A program made the position numbers and the translations under genes. This document shows, in pieces, positions 41,275 through 49,236 of a DNA stretch of 64,000 nucleotides (positions are counted from its first letter, which is position 1; each line of letters opens with the position of its first letter). The notes below the pieces were generated by a model. It saw only the letters and a list, made by a program, of their open reading frames with translations. It was not told where the DNA came from and searched no databases. The stretch covers positions 559,021 to 623,020 of the forward strand of contig NZ_JAMHJQ010000003.1 in NCBI RefSeq assembly GCF_023534745.1. The letters are read 5' to 3'. Source of the DNA: Streptomyces sp. 35G-GA-8. Its GTDB lineage: Bacteria; Actinomycetota; Actinomycetes; Streptomycetales; Streptomycetaceae.

Positions 41275-41788
41275 TCATTGCGGTGTGTCGGTGGATAAAT
41301 CGGCCGGACGTCCACAGACCAGGTCTGCGGTAGTGCCATTGGCCACCGCGTCCAGCACGGCGTGCGCGCGGCGCACGCCGTGCGCGGTCAGGTACTCATG
41401 CAGCTGCTCACGAGGGACGAACCGGTATGCGGACAGCTCGTCCGGCAGAAGGGCAATCGGCGTCTCACCGGTGACGAGTCCACCGTCATAGACGCGGTTG
41501 TCGCCCTCGGCGCTGGTCTGCGTCGCTGGGACGTAGTCGAGGGCCACGAGACGCCCGGCGCGAAGATCCTGCCCCGTTTCCTCGCCGACTTCGCGCCTCC
41601 AAGCATCGCGCGGCAGCTCGTCAGCGCCGACTGCCCCCCCCGGGCAGATCCCAGGGGCGAGTGGAGCCTTGCGCCTTCCGATAGACCTTCTCGACCACGA
41701 GCACGCGGTCGTCCTGGTCTCGGATGAGTGCCAGCACGCCCCTCCGGCGCGGCGGAGGGTTGCGGAAGTAGTCGTCGCTGTGAGGCAT
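41275..41788 (-). pseudogene. Nudix hydrolase, frameshifted in a G8 run
   Basis: The N-terminal part (MPHSDDYFRNPPPRRRGVLA, VLVVEKVYRK, WDLPGG) starts at the ATG 41788 after AGAGGAA. It ends early because a run of eight G on the coding strand (41634-41641) puts the rest one frame off. The rest continues as GAVGADELPRDAWRREVGEE then TGQDL, which fits the Nudix box GX5EX7REVXEEXGX. The domain then runs to a stop at 41275 without other damage. With seven G the gene would be whole, giving about 170 aa. So it is either a recent pseudogene, a phase-variable gene, or a sequencing slip. It lies 61 bp upstream of the trans-prenyl synthase on the same strand. Confidence 0.8.
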
Positions 41789-42122
41789 GGGCAGTTCCTC
41801 TTTCGGCAAAGATGCGGGGAACCACGGGGGTTGACGTCGGGGGCGGAGATGAGCCCGGCCGGTGTCCCGGTCGGAGCCAACCGATCCGTCGGACGGTATG
41901 GCCCGGTTCAAGGCGTCTCGCATGGCGTCGAACTGCCGGAAGAGTTCGCGCTGCGTGACGTGACGGCACCAGAAGTCTTCCGCTCTGGTCAGGACTCGGT
42001 CGAGGCGGTCGCGCAGCGTGGGGGGTGGAGGGTTGAGGATTCGTTGCACGTTGCGCTCGTAGGTACTGAGGGGTTCCTGCCGAGGGCGTATCCACGATGG
42101 CCGGTGCAACCACATGTGACCG
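41789..42122 (-). other. possible N-terminal extension of the Nudix gene or small separate ORF
   Basis: The minus-strand frame stays open from an ATG at 42115 into the Nudix N-terminus. The section STYERNVQRILN and LFRQFDAMRDALNRAI reads as helical protein, but the last part (about 41800-41870) is unlike protein and the ribosome site at 41788 is good. I cannot decide between a short separate gene and chance open frame. Confidence 0.3.
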
Positions 42123-42431
42123 TCACCGGCCTTGAAGCGTGGTGGCGACGATCAGAACGAGGAGCAGACTTGAGACGCTGAGGTAGGTGTAGAGGCCGTG
42201 CACCAATACGGGGTGCTCTCGGCACATGGCCTTGAACGCGGCGAAGCCGGTCTTGCCGTCGGACTGCGCCCGAAAGCTCAGGACCGAGATCTCCAAGGAC
42301 GACCGGGTGCCTTGCTGCTTCGCCTCACCACCACCGTTGCCGTCGACGAGGTTGTTGATGAGGGTGTACGGCTCGTACTTCTTGCGGGAGCGGTAATTGC
42401 GGATGCGGCGCAGCGCCCAAAAGTCAGGCAT
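42123..42431 (-). CDS. small membrane protein, C-terminally anchored
   Basis: A 102-aa protein of unknown family: basic N-terminus (MPDFWALRRIRNYRSRKKYE), a central Gly/Gln-rich part, and one C-terminal membrane helix (YTYLSVSSLLLVLIVATTL) followed by three residues. This is a tail-anchored topology, with the basic part in the cytoplasm. The ATG at 42431 starts the conserved-looking part; a longer open frame upstream reads as non-coding. It is 8 bp from the open frame leading to the Nudix gene, on the same strand. Confidence 0.6.
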   Translation of the reverse strand: MPDFWALRRIRNYRSRKKYEPYTLINNLVDGNGGGEAKQQGTRSSLEISVLSFRAQSDGKTGFAAFKAMCREHPVLVHGLYTYLSVSSLLLVLIVATTLQGR

Positions 42432-42496
42432 GGTCAGTTGACTCTCTCTCGTTTGTTGTGACGGGAGGACACGGAGGTTGCCAGGGGGTAGCGCAT

Positions 42497-42527
42497 GGGG
42501 AAGAGCTGGTGGAAGGGGCTCTTCCCC
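42497..42527. terminator. hairpin in the gap before the DUF6082 gene end
   Basis: GGGGAAGAGC pairs with GCTCTTCCCC over an 11-base loop. It lies in a 350-bp gene-free gap (42432-42781), 255 bp after the DUF6082 stop in its direction of reading. A terminator is plausible; the rest of the gap shows nothing else. Confidence 0.5.
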
Positions 42528-42781
42528 ACGCGCTTCTCCGGCACCGGGCCTTGTTCCAGGTCCGGTTGCCGGGCTGTGCACCCGCCCGCCATTCAGTACC
42601 GTCGCGAACCGATCGGCGGACGGGCGGTTGAGCGGGCCGGCCGAGGCTCCCCCACAGAGCGCGGCCGGGGCGCGGTCAGGCGCCGTCTCCCCTTCAATGG
42701 CGTGGTCGCGGGATGCCCGTGGCAGGCACGGCGGTCATCGCGACCGGTAGGAGACCCCAGTCCGTGGGTGCGGGAGGGAGG

Positions 42782-43228
42782 TCAGACGCCGGCCGTTTCC
42801 TTGTCCGCGAGGACGGCGTACTCGTCGGCCATGATCGCGTTGAAGGTGCGGTCGATGCGGTCCGCCGCCTCGTCCCTGCGGAAGGCGCCGAACCTCTGCC
42901 AGTAGCTCCGGGCGGCGTCGCGGTCCATCAGCCACCGCGCCTGGACCCTCAGCGAGCGCTTTGTGAGCAGCCCCGCGCGGAACTTCGCAGACAAGAAGGA
43001 CATCTGCCGGTTGACGTGCAGGAGGTTCGTGTACTCCTCCGTCGACACTCCATTATCGGAGACCGTCCAGATTGCTTGCAGCTGAGGGTCGTCCGCCATA
43101 TCGGAGATCCACTTCTGGTGCATCTCTTCCGCGTGCAGCGCGAGGCGGCGTTGGGTGTTCCTCTCGGCCTGCGCGAGCCGTACGGCTCCGACCGCAGCGA
43201 CGACGAGAACAGCGTGCGCGATCTTCAT
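42782..43228 (-). CDS. DUF6082 family protein
   Basis: A 148-aa protein with one N-terminal hydrophobic helix (IAHAVLVVAAVGAVRLAQA) and a helical body with QRRLALHAEEMHQKWISDM, PQLQAIWTV and SYWQRFGAFR. This is the DUF6082 type seen in many Streptomyces accessory loci, role unknown. The ATG at 43228 is one base after the stop of the DUF6415-like gene. The hydrophobic start is probably an anchor, leaving the rest on one face of the membrane. Confidence 0.75.
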   Translation of the reverse strand: MKIAHAVLVVAAVGAVRLAQAERNTQRRLALHAEEMHQKWISDMADDPQLQAIWTVSDNGVSTEEYTNLLHVNRQMSFLSAKFRAGLLTKRSLRVQARWLMDRDAARSYWQRFGAFRRDEAADRIDRTFNAIMADEYAVLADKETAGV

Positions 43229-43229
43229 C

Positions 43230-43634
43230 TCAGGTGCCTTTCGTAGTGGTGTGTTGTGGTTTCGGGCCCTCGGCCTGGGCCTCGTTGACCTGACCGGTTG
43301 CGCGGACCAGGGCCTTGATGAGGCGGGCGAGGTGCTGCGCTCGTTGCGCAGCGGCTGGCTGGGTAGCAGTCGGGGGCGGCAGGTGAGGCCGTCGAGTTGA
43401 TTCGCTCAGCGCGGCCTGTGCGGTACGGCCGGCGTCCGAATCGGCGGGGATGCTGAAGCACAGAGTGCGCAGGTCATCTGCGACGACTCGTCCGTACACG
43501 GTGAACTGTGTGACCAGGTCGAGGGCTTCGCCGAGTTCGGGAAGGCTCTGGGATTGCAGGTCCCAGCCGAGCGCCGTCTCGACGAGCGGAAGGATCTCGA
43601 CCTTGTCGGGGACATCGCGGGTCAGAGCAGCCAT
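43230..43634 (-). CDS. DUF6415-like protein
   Basis: A 134-aa soluble helical protein (VEILPLVETALGWDLQS, ELGEALDLVTQFTVYGRV, HLARLIKALVRATGQV) resembling the DUF6415 group, with a Thr/Pro/Gln-rich middle. It has no signal or catalytic motif. One base separates its stop from the DUF6082 ATG, so they are coupled. DUF6415 proteins are often annotated as natural product-associated in Streptomyces, which rests on neighbourhood only. Confidence 0.65.
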   Translation of the reverse strand: MAALTRDVPDKVEILPLVETALGWDLQSQSLPELGEALDLVTQFTVYGRVVADDLRTLCFSIPADSDAGRTAQAALSESTRRPHLPPPTATQPAAAQRAQHLARLIKALVRATGQVNEAQAEGPKPQHTTTKGT

Positions 43635-43788
43635 GCGATCACCTGCTCCGAGGTGGTTGCCCGGCGCCGAGGCGCGACGGCCCCCAGAGCGTGTAGAGCC
43701 TCGTTATCTCGGCGCCGGGCGGGTCGGGACTGCTGCCGTGGAGAGCCATTTCTCAGGGAAGGCCCGACGTCTGTGGTGGGAGAGCGCA

Positions 43789-44274
43789 TCACTCGTCGTC
43801 TCCCATCAGGTCAAGGAGGTTGAGGATGGCGAGGGCAACCCGGCGCAGGTGTGCGAGGGCTGCGCCCGGTTCTGGGCGTTCGTCGCGCAGGGCGAGCAGG
43901 AGCCGCAGTTCCTCAGTGGGGTACGTCGAGACGCGGTGCGGCACGACGTGCGTGAGCTGGGCGATCGCCCTGCGGAACCTGTCGCCGATCCGCGCGACTT
44001 CCTCCTCACTCAGGGAAGGGGTGAAAACCTGCGGCTTCCGGCGGGGCAGCGGGAGGCCGAGACGGACCAAGAGGTCGTCCGTCTTGTAGCTGCGGCCCGC
44101 TGGCGCGGTGGCGGTCTGCTCGCCGAGGATGCCCTCCAGGACGTCGACCAGGTCGTCGCTGATCCCCTCGTCTGCCAGGGAGCGGGACAGCGAGAGTACG
44201 AGCCGGCGCATCGTCTCGTCCTGGGTGGAATACGAACCGCTCAGCGGGGTAGTGGCGTAGTCCACGGCGATCAC
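43789..44274 (-). CDS. DUF6415-family protein
   Basis: A 161-aa helical protein beginning VIAVDYATTPLSG with TMRRLVLSLSRSLADEGI and a C-terminal EELRLLLALRDERPEP then LRRVALAILNLLDLMGD. It is related in plan to the 43230-43634 product. The GTG at 44274 overlaps the TGA of the HATPase gene and has GGGAGGAC before it, so translation is coupled to that regulator. No enzymatic motif is visible. A 150-bp gap separates it from the next DUF6415-like gene. Confidence 0.7.
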   Translation of the reverse strand: MIAVDYATTPLSGSYSTQDETMRRLVLSLSRSLADEGISDDLVDVLEGILGEQTATAPAGRSYKTDDLLVRLGLPLPRRKPQVFTPSLSEEEVARIGDRFRRAIAQLTHVVPHRVSTYPTEELRLLLALRDERPEPGAALAHLRRVALAILNLLDLMGDDE

Positions 44275-44708
44275 CACGTCCTCCCTGCGGGGAGGCGGAA
44301 GGTGCACCACGTCGTCATGCCGTCGTCGCTGACTCCCCAGTCCTGTGCGAAGACGGCGACGAGGAACAGACCTCGGCCCGTCTCGTCCACAGGGCCCGCA
44401 CAGCGCAGGGCTGCCGGGGTCGGGTTGCCGTCGGTGACGTTGATGCGCAGTTCGTCCAGGGTGCACCGGATTTCCAGCCCAACGTGTCCGCGGCCGTGCT
44501 GGATGGCATTGCTGACCAGCTCGGAGACGGCGAGCACGATGTTCTCGCTCAGCGTGCCGGATACCTTCCACAGCCGCAGGTGGGCCACAGTGATACGCCG
44601 CATGCGGGCGACATGGAGCCTGTCCGGAGTGAACGCCACCGCGAAACCGCGAGAGTCCGGGGACCGCACTTCGACAGCGACCGGCGCGACGGCTGTGGCG
44701 GGGGTCAT
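44271..44708 (-). CDS. RsbW-like ATP-binding regulatory protein
   Basis: A 145-aa GHKL ATPase domain: N-box LAVSELVSNAIQHGRGH, G1 region VTDGNPTPAAL, G2 DETGRGLFLVAVFAQDWG, then WCTFRLPAG. It is the small anti-sigma or serine-kinase type. It heads the minus-strand run ATPase, DUF6415, DUF6415-like, DUF6082, and shares a 206-bp divergent region with the aminotransferase gene. The ATG at 44708 follows a GGGAGG-like sequence. Confidence 0.85.
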   Translation of the reverse strand: MTPATAVAPVAVEVRSPDSRGFAVAFTPDRLHVARMRRITVAHLRLWKVSGTLSENIVLAVSELVSNAIQHGRGHVGLEIRCTLDELRINVTDGNPTPAALRCAGPVDETGRGLFLVAVFAQDWGVSDDGMTTWCTFRLPAGRTW

Positions 44709-44914
44709 CGGGAGCCTCCCAGGTGGGCGGAGCGGTGCGCGGCGTGGGGGTGCTGCATGGCACGCCTCATCTCAGTGGTCACCAAGCGTGTCCGTACGGT
44801 GACCAGCGAACACCGCACCGTGAAGCCTTGGGAATGACGTGCTGATGACGTTAACCCGTCAGTAACTACGTTTGGGGTGCCGCCGCGGACGCCCGTCCTG
44901 ACATGCTGGGCCGC

Positions 44915-45697
44915 ATGGCGACACTCAATGGAAAGCCCGTATCCGCAGACGACTTGCTCCCGCTGGCCCTGACGAACCTGGGCCACTTCACATCCATGCG
45001 GGTCGATGCCGACGGCAGCATCCGCGGCCTCGCACTGCACATGGAACGCCTCGTGAAGGACTGCAAAGCAGTGTGGGGCGCCGACCTGGATACGGGGCGT
45101 ATCCGCGAATACGTCCGCCAGGGCCTGGACGGTCAGAGTGCTCCGTGCGTCGTCCGCGTCACCGTCTACGACCCCAAGGTCGAGATGGGGCACCCGGCGA
45201 ACGCCGACGAGCCGCATGTCATGGTCTCCGTGCGCGGTGCCGGCGCGATGCCCCCGGAACCGCTGCGGGCCATGAGTGTCCCGTACGAGCGCGACCTTCC
45301 CGAGGTCAAGCACGTCGGACTCTTCGGCGCTCTGCACGCCCGACGCGCCGCGCAGTTCGCCGGATTCGACGACGCCCTGTTCGTCGGCCGCGACGGGCAC
45401 GTATCCGAGGGCGGCACCTGGAACGTCGGCTTCGTAGACGAGAGCGGCACCGTGGTGTGGCCGCAGGCCGCAGTACTCCCCGGCGTGACCATGGCGCTGC
45501 TCCAGCAGCACGCCGGGCACCGGGTCGCCACCGTTACTGTGGAGCAGGCGAAGGGTATGACGGCCGCGTTCGCGACGAACACGAGCATCGGCGTCCGCGC
45601 CATCACGGCGATCGATGACACCGAACTTCCCGACGAGCACCCCGTCCTCAGCCAGCTTCGGGAGACCTACCTCTCGATCCCCGGCGAAACCCTGTAG
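44915..45697 (+). CDS. class IV aminotransferase (fold type IV PLP enzyme)
   Basis: A 260-aa enzyme of the branched-chain aminotransferase/4-amino-4-deoxychorismate lyase family. The PLP lysine is expected in DLPEVKHVGLFGAL, and the cofactor phosphate loop in VSEGGTWNVGFVDE. ATLNGKPVSADDLLPLAL is the usual N-terminal strand. The length fits ADC lyase or a (R)-amine or D-amino acid transaminase. It stands at the edge of the isoprenoid locus, transcribed away from it, with the HTH-FGE gene following 9 bp later. The amino-group substrate is unknown. Confidence 0.88.
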   Translation: MATLNGKPVSADDLLPLALTNLGHFTSMRVDADGSIRGLALHMERLVKDCKAVWGADLDTGRIREYVRQGLDGQSAPCVVRVTVYDPKVEMGHPANADEPHVMVSVRGAGAMPPEPLRAMSVPYERDLPEVKHVGLFGALHARRAAQFAGFDDALFVGRDGHVSEGGTWNVGFVDESGTVVWPQAAVLPGVTMALLQQHAGHRVATVTVEQAKGMTAAFATNTSIGVRAITAIDDTELPDEHPVLSQLRETYLSIPGETL

Positions 45698-45706
45698 AGC
45701 GGGACC

Positions 45707-46624
45707 ATGACGGGGGTGACCAGATGGACCGGCCATGAGGCTCGCCTGCTGCGCAAGGCGATGCGCAAGACCGGCAAGGCGTTCGCCGAACTGGTCGGCG
45801 TGAACCAGCGTCAGATCCCCCGGTGGGAGGGCCGCGGCGAGACCCTGGAACTCAGTCTCGTCAACCAGGCGGCCCTCGACACCCTCCTCGCACAGGCGGA
45901 TCACCACGTACAGCAGCGGTTCGTGGCCCTTCTCACCGAACGGGCCGCCGCCGAGCACGACGAACGCGCCGAAGAACTGCTGCGCCGTGACTCCCGCATC
46001 ATCAGGCATTCCGTCGACGGAAAGCTGATGACCTCCGTCGAGGAGGGTATCTACCTGTCCGGCGCCGACAACCGTTCGGTGTGGCTGGACAGCTTCCTCA
46101 TCGACGTCTACCCGACGACCAACGAGGACTACGGAAAGTTCATCGCCGCCACCAGGCGCCGACCCCCGCAGCACTGGCCCGCCGGCCGCTTCCCCGTCAG
46201 CCTGGCCACTCATCCGGTGGTGTGGGTGACGTGGCACGACGCATCCGCGTACGCCCGCTGGGCCGACAAAGCGCTGCCCACGGCCCGGCAGTGGGAGAAA
46301 GCCGCCCGAGGCTCGAAGGGCCGCCGCTACCCATGGGGCAACGAGCCCACAGCCGCCAAGTGCAACGTCGCCGAGACCGGCATAGACGCGACAACACCCG
46401 TCGCCCGCTACCAATCCGGCGTCAGCCCATGCGGCGCTTTCGACATGTGCGGCAACGTCTGGGAATGGTGCTCCACCGAGGAAGGACCCGGTAATGGCCG
46501 GTACGAGCTGAAGGGCTCGGCGTTCACCAGCCCCTTCGAGCGCTCCACGCCGTCGCTTCGCAACGCGGCGAGCGCGACCATGCTGGACAACGACACCGGC
46601 TTCCGTTGCGTGAGCGAGCCGTAG
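45707..46624 (+). CDS. HTH protein fused to formylglycine-generating-enzyme (SUMF1) domain
   Basis: A 305-aa fusion. Residues 5-60 are an Xre-like helix-turn-helix (ARLLRKAMRKTGKAFAELVG, NQRQIPRWEGRG). A helical linker follows, and residues about 95-305 form an FGE-sulfatase/SUMF1 domain: SFLIDVYPTTNEDYGKFI, HPVVWVTWHDASAYARW, LPTARQWEKAARG, YPWGNEP, CGNVWEWC and the final TGFRCV. The paired catalytic cysteines of true FGE are not both in their usual place, so it may be a non-catalytic or differently acting member. It follows the aminotransferase gene by 9 bp and probably shares its message. Confidence 0.85.
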   Translation: MTGVTRWTGHEARLLRKAMRKTGKAFAELVGVNQRQIPRWEGRGETLELSLVNQAALDTLLAQADHHVQQRFVALLTERAAAEHDERAEELLRRDSRIIRHSVDGKLMTSVEEGIYLSGADNRSVWLDSFLIDVYPTTNEDYGKFIAATRRRPPQHWPAGRFPVSLATHPVVWVTWHDASAYARWADKALPTARQWEKAARGSKGRRYPWGNEPTAAKCNVAETGIDATTPVARYQSGVSPCGAFDMCGNVWEWCSTEEGPGNGRYELKGSAFTSPFERSTPSLRNAASATMLDNDTGFRCVSEP

Positions 46625-46656
46625 AGTGCTATTCCCGCAGCCGTACGCCGGGGCTG

Positions 46657-47175
46657 TCATAGCCGCCCCGTATAAGCCGTCGGGGCGATCACTGCGACGA
46701 ATGCGCAGTGCATGTGGAACCAGTGAAGTTGCCGCTCGTACTCGTCGGCGTTTCTGCTGATCACGCTGGTGGTGGTCACCACCACGCCGTCGGCGTATCC
46801 CGCGCGGATCTGGTTCCGCACCTCGCACCAGCCCGCGCGCAGCTCGGGGTCGGGCGAACCGTGGTGGTCGGTAAAGGTCTTCTTCTCGCCGCCGACCTTC
46901 CAGGAATTGAGCACCGCGAAGGCGGCCGCCGCGTCGAGGGAGTTGGACGGCCAGTGGCCGCCGACGGACAGCGCGTACCGGCAGACCCGTGGTACCCGGC
47001 CCTGGACTCGAAGCCGGGCAATCACTTGTTCAAGGTTGTCGCGCCGTAATGCAGCGAGCCGTGTGTGGGGTTCGGACTCGATTCGGACTTTGTCCGGGTA
47101 CAACCTGGCTTCGTGCTGCAGCTCCACGTCCGTCCAGTGGAGTCCTTCGTGGCGGGCAGTGACGCTCTGACGCAT
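46657..47175 (-). CDS. hypothetical protein with resolvase-like C-terminal segment
   Basis: About 172 aa, ending in YADGVVVTTTSVISRN, EYERQLHWFHMHCAFVAVI. That segment recalls the strand-helix around the conserved Arg of serine-recombinase N-terminal domains, but the rest does not match and no catalytic Ser is in place. The N-terminal part (MRQSVTARHEGLHWTDVELQ) is basic. The start is uncertain: ATGs at 47175, 47193 and 47262 are in frame, none with a good ribosome site. It is convergent with the HTH-FGE gene and divergent from the Xre regulator. Confidence 0.55.
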   Translation of the reverse strand: MRQSVTARHEGLHWTDVELQHEARLYPDKVRIESEPHTRLAALRRDNLEQVIARLRVQGRVPRVCRYALSVGGHWPSNSLDAAAAFAVLNSWKVGGEKKTFTDHHGSPDPELRAGWCEVRNQIRAGYADGVVVTTTSVISRNADEYERQLHWFHMHCAFVAVIAPTAYTGRL

Positions 47176-47452
47176 CCTTGGCCTCGGCTTCATCGGGGTG
47201 GGGAGAGACAGGGCCTCCAGAGGCGAGATTCGCACCTCAAGTACGGCAACGCGGTCCCTCACGACTTCCTGCTGACCTACCGTGGCGGGTAGTCAGGTAG
47301 GTCTGCAACAGGGTCGCCAATGAAAATTCAGCGAGACTCCAAAGTGGACTATGCGGCAACGTGCACAGGGGGCTGCGCTGCATGCTCAGAGAGTGCGACA
47401 CTCTGCACGGAGCTATGGTCCGCGTGCACGACGACTTAGAGAGGGCGCGCAG

Positions 47453-48349
47453 GTGGCAGCGAAGCTTGGGGCTACTGGTCGGCGACTGGAACTCGGCATC
47501 CAGATGAGGCAGCTACGCGAGAACTGTCCGCCAGTCGAGCCGGACAGAGTCAAGGGCATGACCCGGAGGGAAGCAGTCCGCGGCCTCAAGGATCTCTCCG
47601 AGGCAACGCTGTCCCGCATCGAGAACGGAGAGATAAACTTCCGGCGCAACGTGGGCAACCTGCGCACGCTCCTGAAGCGATACGGCGTCCACGATCCCGA
47701 ACTCGTCGCACAGTTCGTCGAGTTGAATCGCGATTCGCCGGGAGAAGACTGGCTGACCCAGTACCGCAGCGTCATGCCGACGGGCATGCCTCACTTCGTC
47801 GGCCTCGAAGCGGAGGCCGTGGCCATCACCGCGTACCACCCGACACTGGTGTACGGCCTGCTACAGACGGAGCGCTACGCCAAGGCACTCTTGGAGTGCC
47901 ATCGCCCGGTCGAGGACACCACAGCAGACTCTGTGAAGCGCAATCTTGAGCTTCGTATGCTGAGGAAGAACAGGGTCTTCCGCCCTGAGGGCCGCGATCC
48001 CGCCCGGGTCAGAGTCATCCTCGGCGAGACAGCGCTCCGCATCCCATACGGCGATGAGGACGTGATGCGGGAGCAGTACCAGGAGATCATCAAGCTGACT
48101 CAAGGGGACCATGTCTCAATCCAGCTCCTGCCCAACCGGCGTGGCTACCGGTCGAACAACGACTTCACCATCCTGAATCTCGGCGATCTGCCCGCCCGCG
48201 TACAGACCGATAATGCGTGGGGGGCTGTCTCCACATCAGATAAGCCCCGAGAAGTGGACCGGTTCACACGCCGGTTCGATGCGATGGTCGGCGTAGCCCT
48301 AGGGGTTGAAGAAACCATCGAGTTCCTGCAGGACCTCACAAAAGGATAA
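47453..48349 (+). CDS. Xre-family regulator with DUF5753 (Scr1-type) domain
   Basis: A 298-aa regulator. The HTH is in the first 85 residues (LELGIQMRQLRENCPP, SEATLSRIENGEINFRRNVG); the rest is the DUF5753 helical domain (HPTLVYGLLQTERYAKALLE, EYQEIIKLTQGDHVSIQLLP, FTILNLGD). These proteins usually work with a DUF397 partner encoded just downstream, which is found here in altered form. The GTG at 47453 has GAGAGGG nearby; the longer frame from 47351 is not supported. It is common in Streptomyces, with roles in development and as a putative toxin-antitoxin pair. Confidence 0.88.
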   Translation: MAAKLGATGRRLELGIQMRQLRENCPPVEPDRVKGMTRREAVRGLKDLSEATLSRIENGEINFRRNVGNLRTLLKRYGVHDPELVAQFVELNRDSPGEDWLTQYRSVMPTGMPHFVGLEAEAVAITAYHPTLVYGLLQTERYAKALLECHRPVEDTTADSVKRNLELRMLRKNRVFRPEGRDPARVRVILGETALRIPYGDEDVMREQYQEIIKLTQGDHVSIQLLPNRRGYRSNNDFTILNLGDLPARVQTDNAWGAVSTSDKPREVDRFTRRFDAMVGVALGVEETIEFLQDLTKG

Positions 48350-48355
48350 AGGGCC

Positions 48356-48592
48356 ATCAAAAATGACACAGCGGCCTGCCGGCCGATCATCCCCGAGAGC
48401 GCATGGTTCAAGTCGTCGTACAGCGACGGCACTGGCAACAACTGCATCGAGGTCGCGAACGTAATCGAGACGCACTCCAGCATCGCCGTTCGCGACTCGA
48501 AGTACCCCAACGGGCCCGCCTTGCTGTTCACCCGCGAAGCGTTCACCAGCTTCGCCGGGAACGCGGGGCGAGGCACGTTCAACCCGTCCTGA
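48356..48592 (+). CDS. DUF397 protein without a canonical start codon
   Basis: About 78 codons reading PIIPESAWFKSSYSDG and NNCIEVANVIE, VRDSKYPNGPALLFTREAF, a standard DUF397 domain. It is in the same frame as the DUF5753 gene and begins six bases after its TAA, but no ATG, GTG or TTG exists in frame before the domain. Only ATC at 48356 lies in the right place, and an ATG at 48363 is one frame off. It is either translated from an unusual codon or by readthrough, or was damaged by a one-base change near the start. Confidence 0.7.
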   Translation: MKNDTAACRPIIPESAWFKSSYSDGTGNNCIEVANVIETHSSIAVRDSKYPNGPALLFTREAFTSFAGNAGRGTFNPS

Positions 48593-48608
48593 CCACCACC
48601 ATGAGGAA

Positions 48609-48649
48609 TGGCCCGGCTCCCCCAGCCCATATCCGGGGGAACCGGGCCA
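48609..48649 (+). terminator. hairpin terminator after the DUF397 gene
   Basis: TGGCCCGG (48609-48616) pairs with CCGGGCCA (48642-48649), and an inner CTCCCCC/GGGGGA extension lengthens the stem. It lies 17 bp after the DUF397 stop. Confidence 0.8.
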
Positions 48650-48799
48650 CTCTCATACAGCCGTGCCCATGGGTTAGTGGAGCGTACCCCGCGTGATCGA
48701 CAGCCGGAAGGCCGACGGGCGAGAGCGAAGGCACGCTCACCCCGCCTTGACCGTGCGACGCAGAGTGCCCGCCCCGGAGTCTTGGGGTCGGGCACTCGG

Positions 48800-49189
48800 T
48801 CACGAGGAAGCGGACATCGGGGGCGGATCCGGGGCGCCGGCCTTGTCCTCGTCCGGGAGGTCCGGACACAGCAGTGCCAGCCGATGGTTCGCCAGGTCCA
48901 CGGCATCGCGCAGGCTGGCGCCGCTGTTGGGATACATCTCATGCTCGACGGCCGTAAGCCGGTCCTCGATCCCGGCGACGCGTTCCATGACCCCCGGGCT
49001 CCCGGGGACACCGAGCCGGTCCGGTGCACCGGCCCAGTCGTCCATGAACTGTTCGACCCTGCCAGCGAGGCGCAGCGCGCCCTGAAGAGCACGCCACAGC
49101 ACGAAACCGACACCAGACAGGACGGTGATGGCACCGCCCCACACCAGGGCCACGTCCAGCGACTCGATTCCTGTTCCTTCCACACTCAC
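48800..49189 (-). CDS. phage-type small membrane protein (DUF2746-like)
   Basis: A 129-aa protein with one N-terminal membrane helix (VALVWGGAITVLSGVGFVLW), a helical stretch, and the segment AGIEDRLTAVEHEMYPNSGA, typical of the DUF2746-like proteins placed next to the lysis genes in actinophages. The acidic/Pro tail is cytoplasmic or disordered. It follows the holin-like gene on the same strand in the order expected for the end of a siphophage structural region. Confidence 0.65.
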   Translation of the reverse strand: MSVEGTGIESLDVALVWGGAITVLSGVGFVLWRALQGALRLAGRVEQFMDDWAGAPDRLGVPGSPGVMERVAGIEDRLTAVEHEMYPNSGASLRDAVDLANHRLALLCPDLPDEDKAGAPDPPPMSASS

Positions 49190-49236
49190 CCCTCGTCGTC
49201 CGGGACATCGGTGCCCCGTGGGGTGTGACTGGATCT

